Origin: an uncultured Akkermansia sp.
GTDB lineage: Bacteria > Verrucomicrobiota > Verrucomicrobiia > Verrucomicrobiales > Akkermansiaceae
Reading direction: 5' to 3'
Length of the DNA: 64,000 bases
Assembly (NCBI GenBank): GCA_900548895.1
Contig: URLZ01000007.1
Span: forward strand, 6,329 to 70,328
Part shown: in pieces, positions 8,196 to 15,870 of the stretch
Layout: each line of letters starts with the position of its first letter
How positions within the stretch are numbered: the first letter of the stretch is position 1
Program-made: the position numbers and the translations under genes
The notes under the pieces: model-generated
Told to the model about the DNA's origin: nothing
What the model saw: only the letters and a program-made list of their open reading frames with translations
Databases searched by the model: none

Positions 8196-9007
8196 AGTGT
8201 CGGGTATACGGGTGGGGTGTCAAGCAGGCGATTGATATCCGTGAGCGTGGAGAAACTGGAAGCATTGCGGCCCTCGGCATTGCAGCGCTTCGGGTCCGCC
8301 CCGGCCTCGAGCAGCAGGCGCACGCAGGCGACATCCTGCGCCATCGCCGCGTAAATCAGCGGCGTCGAGCCCTCGGCATCGGCGAGATCGGGGTCCGCGC
8401 CGCGGCTCAGCAGCAGCGTCACCACGGGAGCGCAGGAATTCTGGGCAGCGGCGCAGAGCAGCGTGCTGCCCTCAACGGGCTCATTGACGCCCACCCCGGC
8501 ATCGAGCAGCATGGCCAAACTCTTCTCCCGGCGGGCGGAAGCCGCCAGCAGCGCCGCGCGCGCCTTCAGCTCCGCCGGCAAGGCCGCGGGATTCTCCAGC
8601 AGGCGCTTCAGCACATCCACCTTGCCGAGAGAGGCCGCCAGCGTCAGGAGACAATCGCCGGACTCATCAACCGCGCAGGGATCCGCTCCCTGCCTCCAGG
8701 CATCGTAATGGCTCCGATACGCCTCCGCGAGCGCATCATCGGCAGAGCGCTGCATCGCCACCGAGATGAGCACGCCCGCCATCATCAGATACAGCACCCC
8801 CCAGACCACTCCCGCGGATCCGCCGCGGCGCGCGAGCACGCGCGCCACCGCCACCGCGATGTAGCTCACCGCCAGCGTCACGCAGAGCGTCAGCAGCACG
8901 GCATCCGCCACACTGCCGACCTCCTCATCCGCCACGGCCGACATCGTGCGGCTGAGCACCGCGCAGAGCACCACCAGCAGCAACAGGGGGTTGAAAAACT
9001 TAGCCAT
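8192..9007 (-). CDS. Membrane-anchored ankyrin-repeat protein
   Basis: 271 residues from the ATG beginning MAKFFNPLLLLVVLCAV. The N-terminal third holds hydrophobic segments that look like two or three membrane helices (FNPLLLLVVLCAVL, DAVLLTLCVTLAVSYIAVAVA, VVWGVLYLMMAGVLISVAM). The rest is a run of ankyrin repeats, clearest in GSTLLCAAAQNSCAPVVTLL, GSTPLIYAAMAQDVACVRLL and the preceding GDCLLTLAASLGKVDVLKRLL. The start is set by the promoter, whose -10 lies nine bases upstream; the longer frame would include it. Ankyrin domains mediate protein binding, and the partner is likely the coiled-coil protein encoded next. Confidence 0.85.
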   Translation of the reverse strand: MAKFFNPLLLLVVLCAVLSRTMSAVADEEVGSVADAVLLTLCVTLAVSYIAVAVARVLARRGGSAGVVWGVLYLMMAGVLISVAMQRSADDALAEAYRSHYDAWRQGADPCAVDESGDCLLTLAASLGKVDVLKRLLENPAALPAELKARAALLAASARREKSLAMLLDAGVGVNEPVEGSTLLCAAAQNSCAPVVTLLLSRGADPDLADAEGSTPLIYAAMAQDVACVRLLLEAGADPKRCNAEGRNASSFSTLTDINRLLDTPPVYPTL

Positions 9008-9016
9008 CTGCCTCGT

Positions 9017-9045
9017 TGTATACCAGAATCCGCGCGCCCTGTCGA
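9017..9045 (-). promoter_or_regulatory. Promoter of the ankyrin gene, near-leaderless
   Basis: Read on the minus strand: TCGACA, 17 bases, TATACA; the start codon follows after 9 bases, leaving a predicted leader of two or three bases. Confidence 0.65.
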
Positions 9046-9059
9046 GCAGAATTTCAGCC

Positions 9060-9087
9060 TTGTCTGACAGCAACTTTCTGCTATAGT
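9060..9087 (+). promoter_or_regulatory. Promoter of the dCMP-deaminase-like gene, leaderless
   Basis: TTGTCT, 16-base spacer, TATAGT, then 6 bases to the ATG, so transcription should begin on the start codon. Confidence 0.65.
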
Positions 9088-9093
9088 AAGGCC

Positions 9094-9660
9094 ATGAGCC
9101 GCCTCTCCATCCCTCAGTACGTGATGGCCCTGGCGCACGTCGCTGCCCTGCGCTCAGAAGACCCCTACCGCAAAGTGGGTGCCGCCGCCCTCGACCGCGA
9201 CAACCGCGTCATCGGCACCGCCTACAACGGCCTCTTCCCCGGCTTCACGGCGCCGAAAGGCTTCTGGACCTCTCGGCACGATCGACAGAAATACATGCTG
9301 CATGCGGAAATCAACCTCTGCAGCCTCTTCCGGCGCGGGGAAGCGCGCATCGTCGCCTGCACCACCATGCCCTGCACCTCCTGCATGCAGGCGCTGTGCG
9401 CCCACGGCGTGCGCACCATCTACTACGGGGAGACCTACGCCGACTCCGAGGCGCCGGCCATCGCGGCCATGTACGGCGTCGAGCTCATCCAAGTCTCGGA
9501 CTACCCGCTGGCACACGACTTCACCCTCGTGCACGACAGCCTTCCGCCCGTCGACGAGGTAACCCTCTCAGACGGCACCGCCCCGCAGCAGCACCCCGAG
9601 GGCAGCGCGCCGGAGCGGCAGCATCAGCCCCATGACCAATCCGCCGAATCAGACGCTTAG
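9094..9660 (+). CDS. dCMP deaminase-like zinc enzyme
   Basis: 188 residues of the cytidine/deoxycytidylate deaminase family. Zinc and catalytic motifs are HAEINLC (His ligand and proton-shuttling Glu) and PCTSCMQAL (two Cys ligands). The opening MSRLSIPQYVMALAHVAALRSEDPYRKVGAAAL matches the usual dCMP-deaminase N-terminus (dealing with deoxycytidylate for dTMP supply), so the ATG after the leaderless promoter is the start. The last 40 residues are polar and divergent. It overlaps the next gene by 29 bases, an indication of translational coupling. The substrate could be another pyrimidine nucleotide. Confidence 0.85.
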   Translation: MSRLSIPQYVMALAHVAALRSEDPYRKVGAAALDRDNRVIGTAYNGLFPGFTAPKGFWTSRHDRQKYMLHAEINLCSLFRRGEARIVACTTMPCTSCMQALCAHGVRTIYYGETYADSEAPAIAAMYGVELIQVSDYPLAHDFTLVHDSLPPVDEVTLSDGTAPQQHPEGSAPERQHQPHDQSAESDA

Positions 9661-10627
9661 CCCCCGTCAACGGGCCCTGCACGAAGCGGCTCTGCACGAC
9701 CGCATGCGCGGCTGCCTGCTCGGCCTCATGTGCGGGGACGCCCTCGGCGCTCCCGTCGAGCGCAAGGATCGGGCGGAGCTGCACCGGCGCTTCCCCGAAG
9801 GGCTCCCCGGCCTCATCAGCGGCTGGGGCAACACCGCCCGCGTTGCCGCCGGCGACGTCACGGACGACAGTGAAATGGCCATCTGCCTGCTTGAAAGCCT
9901 CTGCCGCTGCCGAGGCTACCGAGCCGAAGACGCCCGCCGCAACTACGTGCGCTGGCTCAACACCGAGCCGCCCACCGTCGGCAGGACCACCGCCGCCGCG
10001 CTGCGGGGTGACGCGCAGCCCGACTCGCAGGCGAACGGTGCGCTCATGCGCATCGCCCCTCTGGCCATCTACTCCTGCCTCGACGCCGGGCTCGACTGGA
10101 GCCGCGCCGCCGCGCAAGACGCGGCCATCACCCACGTGCACCCGCGCTGCGCCCACGCCAACATCATCTTCACCGAGGCACTGCGGCTCGCCCTCAGCGG
10201 AGCCGGAACCGAGGCCATCCACCGCCGAGCCCTTGCGCGCGCCGAGCAGCTCGGCGACCGAGCCCTCGAACAGCGCCTGCTCGACGCCCGGCAAGGCCTG
10301 CCCGCGCTCGAACCGCGGGCCGGGTGGGTCGAAATCGCCTTTCAGGCCGCCTTCCGCCTGCTGCTGCTCTGCCGGGAGGCCTCGGACGTCGCCCCAGCGC
10401 TCTGCCGCCTCGCGGCCGAAGGCGGAGATCCCGACACCAACGCCGCCATCGCCGGAGCTCTCCTCGGCGCCCGCTTCGGCACCGCGGCCCTACCCGAAGA
10501 CTGGCAGCAGAGCGTCCTTCGCGGCTCGACGACGCGTCCGGCCGACCTGAGGCCGGCGCGGGCCCTCGAATGCCTCAACGAAGCGATCCGTCAAAGCGGC
10601 GCCCCCCAAGGCGGCGCCTGCGCCTGA
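9632..10627 (+). CDS. ADP-ribosylglycohydrolase family protein
   Basis: 331 residues of the DraG/ARH fold, which removes ADP-ribose from proteins, nucleic acids or O-acetyl-ADP-ribose using two metal ions. Seen are RMRGCLLGLMCGDALGAPVE at the N-terminus, the metal motif GDVTDDSEM, NGALMRIAPLAIY, HVHPRCAHAN and near the C-terminus the second metal motif DTNAAIAGALLGARFG. It begins inside the end of the dCMP-deaminase-like gene in another frame. No ADP-ribosyltransferase is encoded nearby, so the modified target is unknown. Confidence 0.9.
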   Translation: MTNPPNQTLSPRQRALHEAALHDRMRGCLLGLMCGDALGAPVERKDRAELHRRFPEGLPGLISGWGNTARVAAGDVTDDSEMAICLLESLCRCRGYRAEDARRNYVRWLNTEPPTVGRTTAAALRGDAQPDSQANGALMRIAPLAIYSCLDAGLDWSRAAAQDAAITHVHPRCAHANIIFTEALRLALSGAGTEAIHRRALARAEQLGDRALEQRLLDARQGLPALEPRAGWVEIAFQAAFRLLLLCREASDVAPALCRLAAEGGDPDTNAAIAGALLGARFGTAALPEDWQQSVLRGSTTRPADLRPARALECLNEAIRQSGAPQGGACA

Positions 10628-10734
10628 GGGCCTTCCCTGCCCTCGCTCGGAGCGTCTCCGACTATCCGCCTCGACGCCGCGCCCTCTCTTGGAGCGCGCC
10701 CGATCGCTGCCCGCCGGAAAAGCTCAGCGCCGGG

Positions 10735-10773
10735 GCACAAAAAAGCAGGGGATTCGCCGGAGCGAATCCCCTG
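10735..10773 (-). terminator. Rho-independent terminator of rpsF
   Basis: Read on the minus strand, a 12-bp stem starting CAGGGGATTCGC with a 4-base loop is followed directly by C and six T. It lies just past the rpsF stop codon. Confidence 0.9.
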
Positions 10774-10801
10774 TGAAAACGAACAGTACGGAAGAGAGCC
10801 C

Positions 10802-11080
10802 TTACTTGACGCGGTAGTACTGGTAGTGAACGCGGTCGTCGATGGAGAGAGCCTCACGAGCAGCACGGGGAACGGAGGGCTCTGCCTCGAAGGAGAAGCT
10901 CATGTACTGACCGAACTTCTGGTGGTCAGACTCATAAGCGAACTCGCGGCGACCGAGGTTCTTGGTCTCCGTAACCTTGGCGCCGACGGACTCAAGCTTC
11001 TCCGTCATCGCGGCGGTCAGCTCGTCAAGCGTGGCAGATCCCTTCATGTTCAGGACGATCAGTGCTTCGTACTTTCTCAT
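10802..11080 (-). CDS. rpsF: 30S ribosomal protein S6
   Basis: 92 residues, full length for S6, which binds 16S rRNA with S18 in the platform of the small subunit. Recognised from MRKYEALIVLN, GRREFAYESDHQKFGQYMSFSF and the ending DDRVHYQYYRVK. It is monocistronic here: a strong terminator follows and the gene upstream is kdsD, whereas most bacteria have rpsF with ssb, rpsR and rplI. The upstream region contains a possible promoter (TTGCAT, 17 bases, CATCAT), which would give a leader of about 65 bases. Confidence 0.96.
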   Translation of the reverse strand: MRKYEALIVLNMKGSATLDELTAAMTEKLESVGAKVTETKNLGRREFAYESDHQKFGQYMSFSFEAEPSVPRAAREALSIDDRVHYQYYRVK

Positions 11081-11193
11081 AACTGTGTTTGATGTAAGAT
11101 ATCGGGCTTTTTACGTAAAGCGGTGGCGTATGATGCACCTTTTCCGCACGGAATGCAAGTCTAAAATGCGCTCCGCATCAATTTTTCAGCACC

Positions 11194-11220
11194 GAAGCCG
11201 CGCCTCAGGGGCGCGGCTTC
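11194..11220 (-). terminator. Hairpin after kdsD
   Basis: An 11-bp perfect stem (GAAGCCGCGCC and its complement) with a 5-base loop, downstream of kdsD and upstream of rpsF. No T-tract follows. Confidence 0.5.
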
Positions 11221-11246
11221 AGCGACTCACGGAGCCCGTGCGGGGC

Positions 11247-12215
11247 TCAAATGAGCTTCAGGCGCACGAGATCCTGCGTGTCGATGAGACCCACGGGCAC
11301 GCGCTTGTCGTCGAGCACCACGAGGTCGTCAATGCGGCGGTCGCGCAGGGTCTTCACCGCCGTGATGGCGAGCTTGTCCGCCTCGACGTAGACCGGATTC
11401 TTCGTCATGAGCTGCGCCACTGGCGTCTTGCCGCAGGACTCGTCCTTCTGGTAGGCGCGGGCGAAGTCGCCGTGCGTGAAGACGCCGGCGAGCGTGCCGT
11501 CCTCATGCGTCAGCACGCAGGCACCGGCGCGAGCCGCCGTCATGGCGATGATGCATTTGGCCACCGTCGCCGTCTCGGGCAGGCAGGCGAACTCGCGGCG
11601 CATGATATCGCTGATGCGCGTGAGCAGGGCGCGGCCGAGCGAGCCGCCGGGGTGGCTGCGGGCGAAATCCTCCTTCGTGAAGTGGCGCGCCTCCAGCAGG
11701 GCCATCGCGAGGGCATCACCCATCACCAGCATGGCCGTCGACGACGAGGTCGGCGCGAGATTCAGCGGGCAGGCCTCGTGATCCACGGCCGTGTTGAGCA
11801 CCACGTCGGAGAGCTGGGCGAGCGTCGAGCCGGGCTTGCCCGTCATGCCGATGATCGTCATCTCATAGCGCTTGAGGAAGGGCATGAGCGTGAGCAGCTC
11901 CGCCGTCTCACCCGAGAACGACATCGCGATGCAGGCATCGCCGTCCTGCACGATACCGAGATCGCCATGCAGCGCATTCATCGAATCGAGCACAATGGCC
12001 GGAGCCCCGGTGGACGTCAGCGTCGCGGCGATCTTTTCGCCGATGATGCCGCTCTTGCCGACGCCGACCACGATGATCTTGTGCCCGCTGTCAATCGCCT
12101 TGCGCAGCGCCTCCACCGCCTGGCAGAACGTCTCATCCAGCCGCGCGGCGATCGCCCGGAGGGCCTCAATCTCATCCTCAAAAACCTTTTTGCCTCGGAT
12201 CGTGTGATCTGTCAT
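11247..12215 (-). CDS. kdsD: D-arabinose-5-phosphate isomerase (KdsD/KpsF family)
   Basis: 322 residues. It converts ribulose 5-phosphate to arabinose 5-phosphate, the first step towards Kdo of the LPS inner core. SIS domain first (VVGVGKSGIIGEKIAATLTS, ALHGDLG, SFSGETAE, DHEACPLNLAPTSS, SHPGGSLGRALL), then two CBS domains (about 205-322). The residues corresponding to Lys59, His88, Glu111, Glu152 and His193 of the E. coli enzyme all appear to be kept. The His of the usual GKSGHI is Ile here, which is not one of these. It fits with the LPS transport genes elsewhere in the window. Confidence 0.93.
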   Translation of the reverse strand: MTDHTIRGKKVFEDEIEALRAIAARLDETFCQAVEALRKAIDSGHKIIVVGVGKSGIIGEKIAATLTSTGAPAIVLDSMNALHGDLGIVQDGDACIAMSFSGETAELLTLMPFLKRYEMTIIGMTGKPGSTLAQLSDVVLNTAVDHEACPLNLAPTSSSTAMLVMGDALAMALLEARHFTKEDFARSHPGGSLGRALLTRISDIMRREFACLPETATVAKCIIAMTAARAGACVLTHEDGTLAGVFTHGDFARAYQKDESCGKTPVAQLMTKNPVYVEADKLAITAVKTLRDRRIDDLVVLDDKRVPVGLIDTQDLVRLKLI

Positions 12216-12241
12216 AATTCGGAAGTTTATTTACGTCCCCC

Positions 12242-12270
12242 ACTCTATCACAGCCTCCCCTTCCCTGCAA
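12242..12270 (-). promoter_or_regulatory. Promoter of kdsD
   Basis: TTGCAG, 17 bases, TAGAGT on the minus strand; predicted leader about 20 bases. Confidence 0.65.
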
Positions 12271-12499
12271 TAAAAAAAGGCCTCGCCGCCGCGCCCCGCG
12301 CGAGCCGCCACGCCGAGGACAGCCCCGGCGCGGCACGCGAGCCGAGCGAGCCGAGGTCCGACAGGCCGAGGAGGAAAACGGAGCGCAGGACAGGCCGACG
12401 CAATCAGCGCAGCCGGAGGGGGAGGAGCCTGGCGTTCCGCTCGCACAAAGAGAAACCGCAGCCACCCGGGCTTCGGGCGACTGCGGTTTGCTGCGCTAA

Positions 12500-12587
12500 C
12501 GGACAGGGAGGGATTCGAACCCTCGGTACGCTTTTGACGTACACACGATTTCCAATCGTGCTCATTCGACCACTCTGACACCTGCCC
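12500..12587 (-). tRNA. tRNA-Ser(GGA)
   Basis: 88 bases with the long variable arm of class II tRNAs. Acceptor GGGCAGG pairs with CCTGTCC (one G-T). Anticodon stem CACGA/TCGTG holds loop TTGGAAA, giving anticodon GGA for serine. The T-arm carries GGTTCGAATCC. CCA is not encoded. Confidence 0.95.
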
Positions 12588-12700
12588 TCTGTTCGGGGGC
12601 TCCGTCAGGAGCGCGGGCGGATTATAGCGGAAGAGGCCCTGCCATGCAAGCATTATTTCGCCAACGGGGCGAATTTTATGATTTTTCCGTCGCCGAGCCG

Positions 12701-13465
12701 TCAGTTCAGGCGGCGCCGGAGCAAGTCGGCGTAGCGGACACCGTGCCCGCCGAAGAGATCGAGCGCGCTGCCGACGGTCGCGTCGATCCGACCGTCGCTG
12801 AGCCGATCGATGAGCTCGAAGTCGCCGAGGCTGCTGATGCCGCCGGCGTAGGTCATCGGGCAACCGCGCCAGCCGGCCAGCAGGGTGACGAGCTCGCGGT
12901 CAATGCCGCCGCATTTGCCCTCGACGTCGGCGGCGTGGATGAGGAATTCGTCGCAGGAGGAAGCCAGAGCATCGAGGGTGGCGGGGGTGACGTCGAGATC
13001 GGTGAGGGTCTGCCAGCGGTTCATCGCCACCGTCCAGCCGTGGCGGGTGCGGCGGCAGCTCAGATCGAGCACAAGGCGGCGGCGCCCGACGCGCTCGCCG
13101 AGCTGCGCGAGCACCTCCGGCAGAAATCGGCCCTCGGCGCTGAAGAGAGCGCTGGTGACGATGACGTGCGAGGCCCCGGCCTCAATCCATGCCTCGGCGT
13201 TGTCGGCGTTGATGCCGCCGCCAATCTGCATGCCGCCCGGCCAGGCGGCGAGCGCAGCCCGGGCAGCCTCGTCGTTGCCGGGGCCAAGCTTGATGATGTG
13301 GCCGCCCCGCAGCCCGTCGGCCCGGTAGCGCTCGGCGAACCAGGCGGAGCCGTGCTCAGAGACGAAGTTGGTGCGCAGGGCTTCCCCGCTGTCGGTGAGG
13401 GTGCTGCCGACGATTTGTTTCACCCGGCCGTTGTGGAGATCGATGCAGGGGCGGAAGTGAGTCAT
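12701..13465 (-). CDS. hisA: HisA, eukaryotic-type ProFAR isomerase
   Basis: 254 residues. It isomerises ProFAR to PRFAR in histidine synthesis (TIM barrel). The sequence follows the eukaryotic/HIS6-type subfamily, not the usual bacterial HisA: MTHFRPCIDLHNGRVKQIVG at the start, GGHIIKLGPGNDEAA, MQIGGGINADNAEAWIEAGASHVIVTSALF, VLDLSCRR, FLIHAADVEGKCGGIDRELV and YAGGISSLGDFELID. The start is fixed because the perfect -10 box lies seven bases upstream and overlaps the alternative ATG three codons earlier. hisI is elsewhere in this window, so the his genes are scattered. Confidence 0.88.
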   Translation of the reverse strand: MTHFRPCIDLHNGRVKQIVGSTLTDSGEALRTNFVSEHGSAWFAERYRADGLRGGHIIKLGPGNDEAARAALAAWPGGMQIGGGINADNAEAWIEAGASHVIVTSALFSAEGRFLPEVLAQLGERVGRRRLVLDLSCRRTRHGWTVAMNRWQTLTDLDVTPATLDALASSCDEFLIHAADVEGKCGGIDRELVTLLAGWRGCPMTYAGGISSLGDFELIDRLSDGRIDATVGSALDLFGGHGVRYADLLRRRLN

Positions 13466-13472
13466 GGCCCCC

Positions 13473-13500
13473 ATTATACGGGCTGCCCCGCACTTGGCAA
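13473..13500 (-). promoter_or_regulatory. Promoter of hisA, leaderless
   Basis: TTGCCA, 16 bases, perfect TATAAT on the minus strand; only 7 bases separate the -10 from the ATG. Confidence 0.8.
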
Positions 13501-13690
13501 GCCTAAGTTGCCCGCAGCAGCCGAGTCCATGAGGGGATGGGAGGACGGGAGCGGCGTGCCGCCTGACTCTGCGGCAAACATCCGGCACCACCCTCGTTCC
13601 CCCTTCTCCCCCGGCGACTGCGTCTAGGGTCCGCCAACTCCGGACGGCCGGACGGGCGCCGGACGGGCACCTGTCCGCCCCCCCCGACCA

Positions 13691-13731
13691 CAAAAAACCC
13701 CGCTCCGGCATGGCACGGAGCGGGGGCTTTT
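13691..13731 (-). terminator. Terminator of fabI (possibly bidirectional)
   Basis: Ten-bp stem CCCCGCTCCG/CGGAGCGGGG with an 8-base loop, followed on the minus strand by six T and on the plus strand by TTTT. It sits downstream of fabI. The rest of the space between hisA and fabI holds nothing recognisable. Confidence 0.85.
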
Positions 13732-13790
13732 GACATCGGGCGCCTCACGATGCCCGGCGGGCACGCGAGACGTCCGCGGAGGGGGGGGGC

Positions 13791-14585
13791 TCACATGCCG
13801 ACGATTTCGTAACCGCCGTCCACGTAGAGCACCTGACCGGTGACGCTGGCGGCGCCGTCGCTGGCGAGGAAGGTCGCCGTGGCGCCGAGCTCGTCGAGGG
13901 TGCAGGAGCGCTGCAGGGGGCTGCGCTCTTCGTAGACCTTGAACATGCCGGTGAAGCCGGAGACGCCGCGGGCGGCGAGCGTCTGCACGGGGCCGGCGGA
14001 GATGCAGTTGACGCGGATGGGCTTCTCGCGGCGACCGAGATCAAAGGCGAGGTACTTGGCGCAGGTCTCCAGCGCGCTCTTCGAAACGGCCATGAGGTTG
14101 TAATTCGGCACGACCTTCTGGCTGGCGTAATACGTCAGCGCGGTGATGGAGCCGCCGTTGACCATGAGCGGAGCGACGGCGCGGCTCAGGGCAATGAGCG
14201 AGTAGGCCGAGATCTGCAGCGAGAGGTTGAAGGCGTCGCGGGGAATGTCCGAGAAATGGCCTTCGAGGGCGCCGGGGGCCTTCGGGGCAAAGGCGATGGC
14301 GTGCAGCAGCATGTCCACGTGGTCAGTGTGCTGCGCGACGAAGGAGAAGAAGTTGGCGATGGACTCGTCGCTGGAGACGTCGAGCTCACAGACGGGCGTA
14401 TCTTCGCCGAAGGTCTCTTTGACGAGCTTGATGACGCCGTCCTTGAGGCGCTCACCCTGATAGTTGAAGATGAGCTTGGCGCCGGCTTCATGCCAGGCCT
14501 TGGCGATGCCGAAGGCGATGCTGCGCTTGTTGGCGACGCCGGTCACGACGCCGACTTTTCCTTCCAATGGTTTTTCGAGTGACAT
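13791..14585 (-). CDS. fabI: Enoyl-ACP reductase [NADH] FabI
   Basis: 264 residues. It reduces trans-2-enoyl-ACP in the last step of fatty-acid elongation. It is the short-chain dehydrogenase type: cofactor motif GVANKRSIAFGIA near the N-terminus, LDVSSDESI, SITALTYYAS and the active-site YNLMAVSK in which Tyr and Lys are six residues apart as in E. coli FabI, then PIRVNCISAGPVQTLAA. The end VTGQVLYVDGGYEIVGM is typical. The start is chosen by alignment to FabI (MSLEKPLEGKVGVVTG). No Shine-Dalgarno is visible. Confidence 0.95.
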   Translation of the reverse strand: MSLEKPLEGKVGVVTGVANKRSIAFGIAKAWHEAGAKLIFNYQGERLKDGVIKLVKETFGEDTPVCELDVSSDESIANFFSFVAQHTDHVDMLLHAIAFAPKAPGALEGHFSDIPRDAFNLSLQISAYSLIALSRAVAPLMVNGGSITALTYYASQKVVPNYNLMAVSKSALETCAKYLAFDLGRREKPIRVNCISAGPVQTLAARGVSGFTGMFKVYEERSPLQRSCTLDELGATATFLASDGAASVTGQVLYVDGGYEIVGM

Positions 14586-14631
14586 AAGCTGAATGTGTCT
14601 GGGGTGGGGAAAATGTGTCCGAGTGAGAAAA

Positions 14632-15087
14632 TCAACGGCAGGGGAACTCCTGCGAGATGATGCGCGAGTAGGTGACGGACATAGCGATGCCCATCTGCTC
14701 CATGTGAGCGATGCGGCGGTCGATCTCCTCAACGGGCATGTTGTAGTCATCCACCACGAACTTGAGGCGGTAATAGACGAAGCCGCCCTCCCGATCCAGC
14801 AGCAGCTGGCCCTCGGGGAGGTTGGCGTTGAGGGTGAGCAGCAGCATGCTCAGCTCGGTGAGATCCTCGCGGGCAATGCGCAGGGCAAAGTGGGCATCAA
14901 AGACGAGGCTGCAGGGCTCCAGCAGCTCGGTGAACATGAAGGTGCAGGGCAGGCCGGTGGCGTCGATGGGCAGGTAGGCCAAGCCGATTTTCTCGGCATT
15001 CGGCCCCATGGTGATCCACTCGTACTCCTCCCCTCGGTTGAGGAGGTGCTGGCGCACGCGCGCCAAGAGATTCGGTTGTTTCGGCAT
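14632..15087 (-). CDS. YbjN-like protein
   Basis: 151 residues. Alternating hydrophobic strands and helices (ITMGPNAEKIGLAYLP, PCTFMFTELLEPCSLVFDAHFALRI, LTELSMLLLTLNANLPEGQLLLDREGGFVYYRLKFVV) resemble the YbjN / type III secretion chaperone-like fold. No catalytic motif is seen. The start is the ATG before PKQPNLLARVRQHL; an upstream extension would be Arg/Ser-rich and unnatural. It lies between marR and fabI on the same strand and may be read with either. Function unknown. Confidence 0.65.
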   Translation of the reverse strand: MPKQPNLLARVRQHLLNRGEEYEWITMGPNAEKIGLAYLPIDATGLPCTFMFTELLEPCSLVFDAHFALRIAREDLTELSMLLLTLNANLPEGQLLLDREGGFVYYRLKFVVDDYNMPVEEIDRRIAHMEQMGIAMSVTYSRIISQEFPCR

Positions 15088-15199
15088 AAAAAAAGGGGGG
15101 CTGTTCCGCAGGCCGTTGCGGCGCTGCTTCTCTACGCCGACGATATTACACCCCGCCGGGCTCTGCGTCAACCGAAAATGTATGCACTCGCGGGGCTCT

Positions 15200-15688
15200 T
15201 CAACGGCCCGAGGCCGGGCAGGCGTCGCGGAGGCTCTGAAGTTTGAGGGCGACGCGCTCGATGGTGGCGAGTTCTTCAGCACTGAAGTTGTCCGCCATCT
15301 CATCAATGCGGCGGCGGAAGTTGCCGTAGACAGACTCAAAGACTTCATGCCCCTTGGGCGAAAGCTTAATGCAGACGGAGCGGCGGTCGTTCGGGTTGGG
15401 GCGGCGCTCAAAAAAGCCCTTCGAGACCATGGACTCCACGAGAAGCGAGGTGGCGGGGACGGTCATTTGCAGCCGCGTGGCGAGTTGCTTGAGAGAGATG
15501 CCCTGCGGCACGTCCGTCGTCAGCAGGCGCAGCTGGGTGAGCGCGGCTCCCTGGCGCACCGTCAGGACGTGCACCTTGCGCAGATCCGGCGAATCGGAGT
15601 GGCGGATGCTGTCGCGGCGGATGTCGTCGAGAACGTAGAGCAGGCGCTGAAAGGCAACGTGCGGGGCGTGGGCTTGCGGAGCTTCCAT
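15200..15688 (-). CDS. MarR-family transcriptional regulator
   Basis: 162 residues with the MarR winged helix: QGISLKQLATRLQMTVPATSLLVESMVSKGFFERRPNPNDRRSVCIKLSPKG, where DRR is the wing-tip signature. The start is placed at the ATG of MEAPQAHAP because a -10 box (TAAGAT) overlaps the ATG three codons upstream and ends seven bases before this one. Two direct repeats covering the -35 region could be its own operator. The ligand and targets are unknown; the neighbouring YbjN-like gene is a candidate target. Confidence 0.88.
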   Translation of the reverse strand: MEAPQAHAPHVAFQRLLYVLDDIRRDSIRHSDSPDLRKVHVLTVRQGAALTQLRLLTTDVPQGISLKQLATRLQMTVPATSLLVESMVSKGFFERRPNPNDRRSVCIKLSPKGHEVFESVYGNFRRRIDEMADNFSAEELATIERVALKLQSLRDACPASGR

Positions 15689-15695
15689 GGCTTTC

Positions 15696-15723
15696 ATCTT
15701 ACACGCTCAGCCTGTTTTGTCCA
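15696..15723 (-). promoter_or_regulatory. Promoter of marR, leaderless
   Basis: TGGACA, 16 bases, TAAGAT on the minus strand, with 7 bases to the chosen ATG. Confidence 0.6.
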
Positions 15724-15733
15724 GCCTGTTTTG
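15708..15733. repeat. Two 12-bp direct repeats over the marR promoter
   Basis: CAGCCTGTTTTG occurs at 15708-15719 and 15722-15733, two bases apart. The pair covers the -35 box and spacer of the marR promoter, as an operator would. Confidence 0.7.
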
Positions 15734-15834
15734 ACGGATGTGTGCAGGGATACCGCCCTTCGCGCCCCGGCGAGCGCGTTAGATCGTGCACCTTCCGTCC
15801 GGCGCAATATCTGCCGCGAAGCTGCGCCTGCGGC

Positions 15835-15863
15835 TTGCCAAACGCAGTGCGAGGTGATAGAGT
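15835..15863 (+). promoter_or_regulatory. Promoter of alr, leaderless
   Basis: TTGCCA, 17 bases, TAGAGT, then 7 bases to the ATG. The GGAGGG before the ATG would lie upstream of the transcript and so would not be a ribosome-binding site. Confidence 0.75.
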
Positions 15864-15870
15864 GGAGGGC

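Noticed and set aside
15863..15869. GGAGGG before alr as a Shine-Dalgarno
   Set aside because: A good -10 box ends at 15863, so these bases should lie upstream of the transcript.
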